Assembly (NCBI RefSeq): GCF_032118995.1
Contig: NC_092651.1
Location: 18,274,349-18,338,348, forward strand
Direction: 5' to 3'
DNA length: 64,000 nucleotides
Source of the DNA: Asterias amurensis
Taxonomy: Eukaryota; Echinodermata; Asteroidea; Forcipulatida; Asteriidae
Part shown: positions 51,001 to 60,607 of the stretch, piece by piece
How positions within the stretch are numbered: the first letter of the stretch is position 1
How the letters are laid out: every line of letters starts with the position of its first letter
Position numbers and translations under genes: made by a program
The notes under the pieces: model-generated
What the model was told of the DNA's origin: nothing
What the model saw: the letters and a program-made list of their open reading frames with translations, nothing else
Databases searched by the model: none

Positions 51001-51708
51001 TTGCAGAAGTACACAGCCACAATCAGGGGTACACTTTTTGTTATAAAGACCCCCAGCCTTTTTGAGATATGGCGGCCACAATGCTTCAACACTATAAGGT
51101 TTGGGTAAATTTGTGCGTATTGACTATAGAAATAGAACGTGTGTTATTCAGTGAAGTGCGCATTTTAGGCGACACGGGAGTTTACATGTAAACCTAATGA
51201 CCACCAACATGGTGAGCGTGGCATAAGTCGCGCCGCGTGTGACGCGCAGATCACGTCCGCCATACCTCAAAAAGGCTTATTGAACAATATTGATTTTTGG
51301 GGTTGAACAAAGAATTGACTAGAGTGGGATTCGAACCAACGACCTCCGGAAATGTGCCGGCGCTCTACCAACTGAGCTATCTAGCCCTATATTGGCGGTG
51401 TCCCTATTTTGTCAATATCTTTGTTCGGGGGGGGGGGGGGTGAACAATATTGAGTAACCCTTTGCAGATCTTGTATTCAACAAACTCAGGCGCTTTTTCT
51501 CCATCACTGACACAGCGATTGTATAAACATGTACATTGAGATAACTGCTACACAGTGGTTTTCTGTTGTTCATATTAGGACAATACAAAATTGTGTACAC
51601 ATGATGATGACTGTGCACATTTTTGTGCTTACTTACAAAATAATCAAAAGACCTTATGCATTTACGTCATCCAGCCTCCATCTTAGAGGTAAAATGATGA
51701 TGAAACTA

Positions 51709-51745
<37 letters not shown>

Positions 51746-52700
51746 CATTATTATTGTTATTAAGCAAAACGCAAAGATTTGTACGCGCAGCGCACAGGTT
51801 TGGCCAATGAATGGCAATTTTTTTACCTCTAGGTGAGGGCACCCTACTGATATGACATCATGTGCATAAGGTCTATTCTTCACATTTAAACAAATGCATT
51901 CCTCTTCCTCTTACAGGTAGGGACAACGAGTATTTAAAACCAGCGGCAGAGTGTACCCCCATTGAGTACCCCAAGCCAGACAATGAGGTGAGCTTTGACC
52001 TCCTCAGCTCCGTGGCTCTTAGTGGGACCAATCACGAGAGCGATCAGCCGGCCCATCTCACACTGCTGGACGACTCCGTTCCTGTCAACACCAACCTGAG
52101 TCTGTACGACGGACCGGAAGGAAGGTTTTGCCCTGCTGGTAAGAACTTTAATTCAAATAAGTAAATAAAAGTCAAAATTGTTTAATGTCTGGCGATGACT
52201 TTAGCAGGCTAAGACTTATCGTATTTCACTCCATGACATATTCGTTTTTGATAGTGTAAATCCTTTAGTTTTTATGAAAACATTTTTTTTTAAATGAAAG
52301 CTATTTTTTTAAATGATATTTGATTTTAAACTTTTGTGGGGACAGAATATGTGATGATTGTTTTTTTAAATGATTATTTTTTTGATATATATTTATGTGT
52401 AGTTTAAGAATTGTTTATGTTTCTTTAAATTAGTATCATGCCTGTACAGAGCATTGGGGTCTTGCCTTGGACGAAATGCGCTATACCAGAATGATTTTTA
52501 TTATTATTTTTCTGTTTCATTTACCTGTCTCCTTAGGTGTCTATGAATACGTTCCCAAAGAGGAAGGAGAAGGCATGAGACTACAAATCAACGCAGCCAA
52601 CTGCGTCCACTGCAAAACCTGCGACATCAAAGACCCCACCCAAAACATCAACTGGGTTGTACCTGAAGCCGGTGGTGGCCCAGCCTATAGTGGCATGTAA
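39001..52700 (+). CDS. etfdh: Electron transfer flavoprotein-ubiquinone oxidoreductase
   Basis: Complete gene, 13 coding exons, 608 residues (human about 617). Exons: 39001-39034, 41129-41242, 44165-44317, 44922-45080, 45466-45584, 46583-46660, 46870-47016, 47596-47661, 47992-48210, 49940-50108, 50386-50568, 51917-52138, 52537-52700. All phases agree. The enzyme passes electrons from reduced ETF to ubiquinone at the mitochondrial inner membrane. It starts with a short Arg-bearing, uncharged presequence ([11 protein letters not shown]). The FAD motif [11 protein letters not shown] is at residues 61-71. The 4Fe-4S ligands are Cys552, 577, 580 and 583, with the same spacing as human. Other signatures are [29 protein letters not shown] and the C-terminus GGGPAYSGM. 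Introns carry MITEs, SINEs and a 91-bp minisatellite. Exon 2 has a tandem CAGCAG acceptor. No broken residues seen. Confidence 0.98.
39779..40131. mobile_element. MITE in ETFDH intron 1, diverged GCCATTGGACCC family
   Basis: TTAA at both ends; the right end reads AGTGTCCTATGGCTTTAA. Interior phrases such as ATAACAAACCTGTGAAAATTTAGG and CGTGTCATGACATGTGTTT match the element at 21311-21684 in inverted orientation. Confidence 0.7.
40693..41069. mobile_element. MITE ending just before ETFDH exon 2
   Basis: Ends CTGGGCACCTTTGGTAATTG and CCAAACGTGTACAGTGCCTTTAA. The interior has the family's GTTACTTCACAGGGAG and CAAACCTGTGAAAATTTGG phrases. It ends about 60 nt before the exon 2 acceptor, so it may contribute branch-point or pyrimidine-tract sequence. 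Confidence 0.7.
41264..42800. repeat. 91-bp minisatellite in ETFDH intron 2
   Basis: About 17 tandem copies of a 91-bp unit containing GAGGCCAGTGATATTAGCAT, GGGCCAGTAAACTGAATGAC and CAGGGTTTGAGTTTGGCAC. Unit phase was measured from GCTGAGG at 41307, 41398 and 41489. Variants differ at one spot (CACATCACCTATGCT, CACAGCACCCAGGCT or CACAGCTCACAGGCT) and the variants are interspersed. The last two copies (from about 42600) are the most diverged. The array begins 22 nt after the exon 2 donor. Open frames across it are periodic artefacts. Confidence 0.95.
43094..43166. repeat. Inverted repeat in ETFDH intron 2
   Basis: Arms GGGAATAACAGTG and CACTGTTATTCCC, with inner ACCCGGTC/GACCGGGT, form a 73-bp hairpin. 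A further GACCGGGTTTTGACC copy is at about 43660. The intervening 43415-43570 is rich in alternating CGCGCG words, unlike the AT-rich surroundings. It looks like a worn foldback element. Confidence 0.55.
43708..43800 (-). mobile_element. Truncated SINE 3' end with (AAT)n tail
   Basis: An (AATA)n run at 43711-43731 is followed by ACAAGACTTGTAATGCGCACA and a CTGGGTGTTCAAGGCGCAGT phrase, the same arrangement as the SINE tails at 3553 and 60568. Head missing. Located in ETFDH intron 2. Confidence 0.5.
48228..48470. mobile_element. Palindromic MITE in ETFDH intron 9, GGGCCC family
   Basis: The ends are GGCCCTATTTAATATAGCTGC and its approximate complement ending AACTGGGCCC. Inner arms CCTTGATAAAAACAGGAT and ATCCTGTTTTTATCAAGG match exactly. 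Similar end sequences (GGGCCAATTTCATTGAGCTGCT type) occur near 44336, 55829 and 63510, so this is a dispersed family. Confidence 0.75.
49463..49800. mobile_element. Two tRNA-derived SINE fragments, opposite strands
   Basis: On the minus strand, 49546 to 49480 reads GGCTCAGTTGGTAGAGCG (A box) then GTTCAAACC (B box). On the plus strand, 49700-49770 has ACAGGTTCAAAACCCGCTCT followed by AGTCAATATTATTTTGTTC, the body phrase of the SINE at 51324. Both lie in ETFDH intron 9. The 107-codon open frame here is fortuitous. Confidence 0.6.
50150..50260. mobile_element. MITE fragment in ETFDH intron 10
   Basis: GGCACCAGACACTACTGGTA, ATTACTCAAATTATT and GAGAGCTGTTGATAGTATAA match the left half of the GGCACTGGACA family. 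The right half is absent. Confidence 0.6.
51290..51400 (-). mobile_element. tRNA-derived SINE in ETFDH intron 11
   Basis: The minus strand from 51389 has GGGCTAGATAGCTCAGTTGG and TAGAGCG (A box region), then GGTTCGAATCCCACTCTAGT (B box). The anticodon stem does not pair properly and T33 is missing, so it is not called as a tRNA gene. The body continues as CAATTCTTTGTTCAACCCC. Confidence 0.65.
51714..51765. repeat. (TTA)n microsatellite in ETFDH intron 11
   Basis: A run of about 15 TTA units with a few CTTA/GTTA interruptions. It gives open frames of poly-Asn, poly-Ile and poly-Leu on both strands that are not genes. Confidence 0.9.
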
Positions 52701-54000
52701 CGACTGATTACTGGTGGCCAAGCGAATGACTGGCTACTAGTGGCTTAGCATACAGTGGAATGTAACGACTGGCTACTAGTGGCCTAGAATACTGTGGAAT
52801 ATATCTTTCACTGAAGGGGGAGGGGGGGGGCATTGGTTGCTAAGCCAATATTGCAATAGTTATAACAGTTGTTGCCATTAACCCTTGCAGCAGAAACGGG
52901 GGGGGGGGGGGAATTACATTACATGCTTGATCCACTGTGTGTGATTGGAAGGGAGATTATATTTACGGGTAAATGGCTATGTTTGGAGGGCACAACTCTT
53001 GTTCTAACAATCTGAACAGATGTATGGATGTTCCCTGGACACACACACTAAAGATTGAAGCAGTCTGAAAATTTACACATTGGTTCACTACTGAAAGGCT
53101 AATTCAAAGGATTAAGTGTTTGAGCACACATAAGAAATTTTTGTGCAATTCGGGTCCATTGAGACTAATCTGCCAGTCCACACTATTTTGTCAACCTCTG
53201 AGTTAACCCACCCAGAAATCACTACAGTATATGAAAGAGTGATGTTTATGGGTAGTTCCAAAAAGTCAATCAGCAGAGTTGATCCATATACTTTGTAGTT
53301 ATTAAAAAAATTAAAAAAGTATGAAGCTGGTCCTTCTGCATGCGCCCCTCGGCTGCTCGAAAGGTTAAAAGCTGGTGGCTCAAATTATCTATTGACCCAA
53401 ATTTTGTACAGAGTTCCTTCAGCAGGAAGCAATTTCCTAAGCAAAATACGCAGGATACCAGTCTCGGATGATACATGTTACATGGAGTGTTGTCCGGTAT
53501 CCGCACTTGCCAAACCCAACATATACATGAACTAAGAAACCTGTGAAAGTTTAAGCTCAATCCATCATTAAAGTCATAAGAAAATAGTTGAGGTCCACAT
53601 TTCATGTTATCATTGTTCAGATGTTGGACACGCGAGATCAAAACGTTTTGGACTCCCGAGAAAATAGTTTCCAGGCAGGTGTATTTCAGGTGAAGTTTCA
53701 ACATTGACCAAATCCAAGTCTGTGAACATTAATTTTTTAATTTTTACCAATGTTGTATACAACCTTTAATTGACCAGAAGTGCCCCCTAGAATGGTGCAC
53801 CCCTTGTATTCTCCACCCTAAAATTTGACCCTAGTTTCAGCGAAGATTGGAACTTTTTTTAGTGTGATCGATGTTAATTGTAAATTCCTGTTTTAAATTT
53901 TGGATAATTTGGTCATGAAATAAAACAAATTTTCGTTAATTTATTTCAGAAATAAATTGAGTATTGAGGCTTAAAACTGTTGTGTTGTTGAGAGAAATGA
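52701..54000 (+). other. Probable ETFDH 3' untranslated region and flank
   Basis: No exon is seen after the ETFDH stop codon. The region holds two G-runs (about 52816-52830 and 52898-52912). Candidate poly(A) signals AATAAA are at 53919-53924 and 53951-53956; the true 3' end is not determinable from sequence. Confidence 0.4.
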
Positions 54001-54480
54001 TTGTGCTCAAAGGCTCTCCAAACTTTTGGAAAAAGACTGGGACAAATTCAGGCATAGAAAAATGTTTATTTTGTTTACATGTCTTTTTAAAAGAATATTC
54101 ATAAATACCTCGGACAGTTTCGCTATTCTTATTGGTGGAGAGCGTGTCACATGGGTGTGTATAAACCTTTGTTTATGACCGGGAAAAAGTGTCAATTCAT
54201 GGGCGTGACACGCGACCTTGCACCTGTTCTTTTAAGACAGTTTCTTCATTCCTGTTGGTCGAGAGCAACGGCTGAAACGGTTGTGCCACATCACGCGATA
54301 CGCGCGACATGCACAGCATTCCCTTATAAGGAGTTGTTAACCCGAGGGCGGCGGAGGGCTTTACCATTTTATAGCTGGAGGGGTGTTGTGTGAAAGAAAT
54401 CATTTAACAATTATAATTTTTGCATTTATTTTACTTTTTGACCAAAAAGTGATGATGTTTTTGACCAGAAAGGTATTTAT

Positions 54481-54640
54481 GAACGGGAATCAAAGTGTGT
54501 TGAATCGGTTTTCAACTAGTGGTTTAAACCCGCCGAGGCCTGGTTCTATATAATTTACCTCGACTTCGTCTCGGTAAAATTATCAAGAACGTTGGGATTA
54601 AACCACTAGTTGAAAACCTCTTCACCACACATTGAGTCCC
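54481..54640. repeat. Inverted repeat around GGTTTTCAACTAGTGG
   Basis: Left arm TTTTCAACTAGTGGTTTAA and right arm TTAAACCACTAGTTGAAAA flank an inner AATTTACC/GGTAAAATT pair separated by TCGACTTCGTC. It is a 160-bp foldback repeat, probably a MITE. Confidence 0.65.
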
Positions 54641-55482
54641 TTATTTGTGTACATGCAACAACAATGCAAAATATTTGAATTTCTTTGTAATCTAGTGTGA
54701 CTTGATAATCTCATCATTGTGGATTGCTTGATTTTATGTTTTTTAAGAAGATTGCATTTGAAACTGGTGTTTGAATTCTGTTGGGGTTGGCCTGCTGCCT
54801 AGTGCATAATTTTTCCAAGGAAATTTGCATCATGTGTGAAAGGAACATGGGCTGGCAGTTGGGTTATTGTTCCCAAGGAACTCCTGGGGTTTTAATTCCT
54901 GGGAATTGGCTCTGTGGTGTGTAGAGGGGCCATGGGGTCACAATAATCAGAGTTACTGGGTTGTGTGAGACTGAGGAAGGGTCTAAGTAGGCTGGTATTA
55001 ATCACTTAGTGAAGTTCGGGTTTATGGAGTGGCCGAGATTCTATTTGAATTGTGTTCACAAACGTGCAATTTCTAATTCAACTACCGAGGCTTGTTTCTT
55101 GTTGGCTGCATATTTATGTTAACAATAACTGGATGGATAAAGTATGTGAAATGTTTGACATTCACGACATCTACTTTAACCTTTGACAAAGACACTCCTT
55201 TGATCAAAATATAAGCCACTACAATGTTTTGTAGTTTTTCTACTCTCCTTTTTGAAGAGATGGTACGTTTTAAAACCAAATTTGAAAACATAATCAAGTG
55301 TTTAACAGTTAATTTACCGATTCTGTCGTCGAACTTTCCCAGTAGAATTTGGTCATCAAAATCTTTTGAATTGCTCTACAACCAACTGCATAAGTACATC
55401 TTCTGTCTTGGTACCATTAGTTACTAGTTAGTTGAACACTAGCGGTAGGAATTGAGTTCCCTGCATTCAGCGATGCATCCTC

Positions 55483-55612
55483 AAACCGGTTCATACTTCC
55501 TGCGAATGCGAATGCGAAGCGAATTTGACGTGAATTTGACGTCACACCCTCCTTTCGCAGCGAATCTGTGACGTCAAGATTCGCTTCGCATTCGCAGGAA
55601 GTATAAACCGGG
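55483..55612. mobile_element. Short palindromic MITE, GCGAATGCGAAGCG
   Basis: The arms are ACTTCCTGCGAATGCGAAT and its complement ending GCATTCGCAGGAAGTATAAA, with inner GTGACGTCA-type pairs. The outermost AAACCGG is direct on both sides, which may be the target duplication or part of the terminus. The element is 130 bp. Confidence 0.7.
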
Positions 55613-56215
55613 CTTTAGTCATGGAATGCATTTTGAACACCAGAGGCAGGTTACATCTTTGAATAATTATATCTTTCTATTAATATTGTACATTCATGTG
55701 ATTTTATTTTTTCAAGCCTTATTCTCAAGGATTTGTCAAATGCAGAGGAATAAAGGGTTTAATCTGTGGTTTTAAAATATGAAATATTTGTTTTTAATAT
55801 TGTTCCCAACAGCAAGACTGGGCCCAACCTCACAAGAGCTGCTTAACCACAAGAAGTAGATACACACATGGTGTTACCGCAAACCAAAAATACATTGATG
55901 CCTCACCGTGCAATGCCTCAAATCCTATACACAAAAAGTAACTTGGCATAAAACAATTGCGCTGATCAGAATACTTTCTGATTTGTTTTGATTCATTCTG
56001 TAATCAGAGTACATGTACATTCAAAAACCTTTCTTTAGTTGACATTGGTATTAAAAATTATTGGTATCCTCCCTGCACCATCAGCAGAAAGCTTTTACTA
56101 GTAAAGCAATTTTGATTCCATAACAGCTCTGTGAAATTGGGCCTATACTTAATAAACGACAACAAACAAAAGGATAACGTAGGCATTTTGTTTCAAGTTT
56201 TACCTTTGATATTTT

Positions 56216-56231
56216 TTTATTTTTTTTTATT
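56216..56231 (-). terminator. Poly(A) signals for RPL21
   Basis: On the minus strand two AATAAA hexamers lie at 56226-56231 and 56216-56221, 79 and 89 nt past the RPL21 stop codon. A short 3' untranslated region is normal for ribosomal protein genes. Confidence 0.7.
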
Positions 56232-56309
56232 ACATAACTTTAACCCTCACAACAGCTGGTTGCATTTTACATAGATGTAATTTTGTATCCGTCCCGTTAT
56301 CGTCGTAGA

Positions 56310-58548
56310 TTAGGCGATGAACTTGTATGGGATGGGCTCCACAAGCTGCGGTGCATTGTTCTTGGACCTCACGAAGTGGGCTTTGCGGGGCTGCTCCGGC
56401 TGCAAATGAAATGAAAACACTGCATTAAAAAAAGTCTGCATTGAGAAATAAATTCGCTCAGTCCACTTGTAATGCATATATGCCACACATTGGACGATCA
56501 AGTTACTTGCAAGAAAGCTGTTGTGATCTCACTGTGCGCGAGTTCCACGACAGTGATTTTGCTCAACATAAGCGATGGAAGACATGGCTCGACTTATACA
56601 CAGGACCACAGGCCTGAGGCAAGTGATTTCAGAGTCTGGTTGGTAAATGCAAGAAGGGAAGAGTTTGTTGGTCTTGTTTTTTCAGTTCAGCATCTTTGAT
56701 TCAAAAGAATGACGTTCAAATATTGAGTTTGAGTCTCGTATGTCTTTCAATTGTGTGGAGTATCACCAATAAAATAGAAGGGATCAACCTTCTCTTAATT
56801 CTTTGATCAAATGAAACAGTCAAGATGATTAAACTGCATTCTCATTTTGATTTTACTTTCTTTTCATGTTGATTCTGGTCTTGTAAACAAAAAACACTGC
56901 GACGGCTTGATAATGTATGCCAAACTCCAATAGCAAGATTGGCAGCTGATTCAGTCTTTAAATTGTAAAATATGTAACCCTCAATCGGGGACTTTTGAAA
57001 ACTAGGTGGCAGCAGACTTACCATTGTTTCAAAGTTCTGAGCCTGCACACATTACCAAGAACAGTGGATTTTACCTGATAAGTCTGCTGCCATCAAGCGT
57101 CCCAATAGTCTCCCAGTAACACCGGCCTCAATTCTAGCAACATTACTCTTAAATATGTTGAGAACTAACCTGTCTTTTGAGGAGACTGCGGTCCAGCTTG
57201 ACACCCTTTTCCTTAGCGTCACGTCTCAGCTGTTCGTTGCGCTTGACACGCAGGAGGAAATCGTCACGGCACTTGGAGGGCTTCACGTGCTGGATGCGTA
57301 CGTTGATTCGCTTGGGGAGGATTCGGTTTCTGTATGCAACAAAAAAATCAATCCAACATTAAGTTTGTGTTTTCCATTAAGACGTTTCCAGTCAGTTCCC
57401 GTGTTTGGTTTGCTTTTGAGCAATTTTAGGTTTTTGTTTTGTTGATTTTCTAGCGCTCTTTTGGAGGGTTTTTGCAATATTTTGTCTGGACCTGGAAAAT
57501 AAATGTATATATTTGCTGGACATCATTCAAAGTCTTTACTTCGTGCAGGTAAATCCCAGCTGGCCAACACTAGGTGGAAAAGTTGGGAATTTTGGAGGGA
57601 TAAAAATTGACTCAACTGAATTCTCTGTATAACCCATTACATTGTTGCGATTCCAGACCCTAACACATATGATTTGAGCTACCTCCAGCCACAGGGCTAG
57701 CTCAGTGTGCTAGCGGTAACACATATGCTGTCGCAAGGCAACTTGGGAGAGTACTGAGTATACAGTGTGTGTTGGTGTAACAGGCCTTGAAGTTCAATCT
57801 TGAAGGGGCACAGCAATTTTTCCTCTGGCGATTCTATGTCAACAATATGGTGGACTTGATTTTTGCTCGGTACTATTTTATTTTTTGCGTGTATTCATCT
57901 TGGGATACTTACCCAACCTGCTTGTTGACGATGACTCCAACAGCATGAGGGGTCACGTTGAAGACACGACCAGTTCTACCATGGTAGGTCTTGTGGGGCA
58001 TACCCTTCTGGAAGGCTCCGCAACCCTAACAGAAACCAATACAAAGGAGTAACAAGTTAGCCACCCAAATCTAAGCGAACTTCTCATTTTACTTGATTAA
58101 AATAGTGACAAAATTTGAGTAGTTTTGCATTATCATGGGTACACGTTTTGTTCATGTCAGTTTTATGAACAAAAGTTCATACACCACTGATGTAGCAGAC
58201 TAATTATTTATATCAGTAAACAATCACTGTGTCGATGAATGATAAAAAGTACTTGAGTTTGTCAAATACAAGATCTGCAAAGAGTTACTCAGTATTGTTG
58301 TTCATTTGATGTATTTGTAACAAACCTTTTCAACAATGACAAACTTTACTCAACAACCATATTTTATGTCCATGAGGTAAACGACCCTCATCAAACATTT
58401 GTTTTTATAATACCTTGATGTCGACGTAGTCTCCTCGCTTGTAAACATGGAGGAAAGTGGAAAGCGGCTCTACACCCTTCTTGCGGAATTCACGCGAGAA
58501 CATGTACCGCGTACCGCGACGGTAACCTGTTGTGTTTGTCTTCACCAT
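56310..58548 (-). CDS. rpl21: 60S ribosomal protein L21 (eL21)
   Basis: Complete coding sequence in four exons: 58414-58548, 57913-58025, 57170-57329 and 56310-56399, phases 0, 2, 0. It gives 165 residues (human 160). It is a component of the large ribosomal subunit. Recognised by the N-terminus [19 protein letters not shown], the [15 protein letters not shown] block, [18 protein letters not shown] and the C-terminus EPIPYKFIA. The ATG lies a few nt inside an exon that follows a CTACAG acceptor, so there is an untranslated first exon, placed at 59664-59694. The neighbour upstream and divergent is a USP12/USP46 gene. Confidence 0.98.
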
Positions 58549-59663
58549 GATGCTGTCTGTAGAAAAATGACATTACAGAATTGTGAATTAATGAATTTTA
58601 GTGAATTAATTATGTCACATCAGGTAAAACAAAGTCACGCCCCCTTGCATGTTATCGTTTCACTTCCTTAAGAAGTATCCACACTTTTCCATGAGCATGA
58701 TTCTCATGTCATGCCATTTGTTGGTGGCCGGCACCAAGAAGCGTTTTCGCTGCAAAACATTTTGGAAAGATGCCAAACCCCCCATTTTTTTGGTGATCCC
58801 AACACATGTAAATTTTTAATCCCTTTCCAAATTTCCTCAGAAAAGTTTCCATATCCGCAAACTGGTCGCCACTTTGTCATTGATTATGAAATAAAATTGT
58901 CTTGATTAATAATGAGTGGCACTGGCAACTGAATTTGTTCCCAACTTTCTTTTAAAATAAAATGGCAGTTTTTGTTAACGGTTGAAATTGATTATTGAAT
59001 ATAAACCATATAGGCCCTAACTAATTATAAATGATTGAATTTGAATATGGGAAACCAAAAGTTTCAGTATTCTGCTCCCACTTTTGCATTTGTCATTATC
59101 TGAAATGAGAAAATCCCTTTTTTTTTTTAAGTAAACAATTTGAATTTGTGAAAAAATTTTGGCAGAATGATCAATTATGGGATGGATGGATAACGAAAGA
59201 TATCCATCTCATTCTCTGTCATTCTTTCTGTGCAGGATGATTGTAATCTAACTAATATTAATAAACTATTGATGGCGAAATATTAAACAATAGTGTAGGC
59301 TGGATTTTGGCCACCTTTTCTAACAGTTTTTTAGACTTGGGGCGACCTCAAGGGGCGAACTGACCCTACGTGTTACGTCCACCATCCACACAGCAGTTGC
59401 AGCACACACAAGCCGAAGAAGCATGCTGCACAACATGTACCGCCAATGCAATGCGATGTACATGCACACAACTGGCCAAGGTGAACTGTTAATTATGTTT
59501 AATTCTTGAATTTTATCCAGCTTTATGATAACCCAGCTTTATATTTGTACAAATATTTGAAATTCAACTATATAATTTACAACCCTTTCCATAAAAATTG
59601 ATGTTATTATACCCCAAAACACCCTTATAATGGGTGTAAAATGGGGAACACTTTTTCTCTCAC

Positions 59664-59694
59664 CTCTGGTGAAATGGCCGACTAGAAAGAGGGA
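59664..59694 (-). other. rpl21: Probable untranslated 5'-TOP first exon of RPL21
   Basis: The minus strand reads CTCCCTCTTTCTAG, a pyrimidine tract as in 5'-TOP mRNAs, then GGCCATTTCACCAGAG followed by the donor GTGAGAG. The exon would splice over about 1.1 kb to the acceptor just upstream of the RPL21 ATG. TOP tracts confer growth-dependent translation control (mTOR, LARP1). The exact cap site is a guess within a few bases. Confidence 0.55.
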
Positions 59695-59860
59695 GATCAC
59701 GGGCACGTGGTATTTCTCGCGATAAAATACGTGGCTTGCACTGAAATTCCAAAGTCATTGACCTTAATAGTCTGGTTCCTTCAAAAACCCATTCCCAAAT
59801 CATGCAAAGTGTGCATCATTTCCCTGTTGAGGTAGAGGCGGCGCCTTGACCAAAGTTGAC
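59695..59860. promoter_or_regulatory. Divergent promoter, RPL21 and USP12/46
   Basis: The interval between the proposed RPL21 TOP exon (minus) and the first upstream ATG of the USP12/46 transcript (plus) is about 170 bp. It contains CACGTGG at 59704, AAATACGTGG and GAGGCGGCGCC. No TATA box is obvious. Promoter function is inferred from the flanking gene starts. Confidence 0.5.
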
Positions 59861-59928
59861 ATGAGATTGCGCGAGTGGAAAACTACGATCCTGTGATGTT
59901 GTCGTCGGGTTTTTTATCCCATTTTTAA
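59861..59928 (+). promoter_or_regulatory. Two chained upstream ORFs before the USP12/46 ATG
   Basis: ATG at 59861 opens an 11-residue frame (MRLREWKTTIL) ending TGA at 59894-59896. The second ATG overlaps that stop (TGATG) and opens a 10-residue frame (MLSSGFLSHF) ending TAA at 59926-59928. One base later is the proposed main ATG at 59930. Such packing could lower or gate main-frame translation. Valid only if the transcript starts upstream of 59861. Confidence 0.4.
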
Positions 59929-59929
59929 G

Positions 59930-60566
59930 ATGGTGAGAAATGTTGTTTTCTTTATTTACGTAAACATTTACAGAGGAAAGGTATTTTGTGACATATTTCA
60001 ATTGTTCTTTTATAATTTTAAGCTGTGCAACTGTTTATGCCAGTGAGGTAAATAAGCGAAAACAAACTGGAATCTCGACTGTGTACTTTGGGAGACCCCC
60101 ATTGGATTGCACGTAAATCTGTAGCTGAATGGTCCAGTTGTTGAGTGGTATGGTTTATTGTGTCAGGCCGGCCGAGCGAACGGGGGTTGAGGGCAGGGCT
60201 GGTTTGGTGCCACAAAGACATTGTATGGATAGCAAGGCAAGTCCTTCACCCTTTCGTGAACAATAAATATTTTATTGCCAATTCTCATCACGACATTGAG
60301 ACTTGAACAAGATCAGAAATAAAATTTTTACTTTTTGTAAGGAATTTGTCCACACCCCCAACCATGCCAACACCACTCAACAAGAACAATGCCCAAGTTT
60401 GGGCTTCACCAGCCAGGAAAACTGGAAATTTAAATAAAAAGTTAAATACTTCATTATTTGTTTACAAGAATTAGATTAAATTTATTCGCATTGTGTGTAA
60501 ATGGATGATTACCTTTTTTGTTTATGAAAACAGTGAATAGTTAGGCGATGTGTTAAAGTTTAAAGT

Positions 60567-60607
<41 letters not shown>

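Larger units (their letters stand above)
54001..56215. other. Intergenic DNA with small foldback elements
   Basis: No coding exon seen. Apart from the two palindromes listed separately, a GGTGTTACCGCAAAC element end is at 55868 and a GGGCCCAACCTCACAAGAGC end is near 55829. The 54120-54400 part is CpG-richer than its surroundings, for reasons I cannot tell. Confidence 0.5.

Noticed and set aside
51324-51389. tRNA gene on the minus strand
   Set aside because: A and B boxes are good, but the anticodon stem is mismatched and T33 is missing; a related head and body phrase recur nearby, so it is a SINE.
51654-51883. Poly-Asn and poly-Ile frames
   Set aside because: Translation of a (TTA)n microsatellite.
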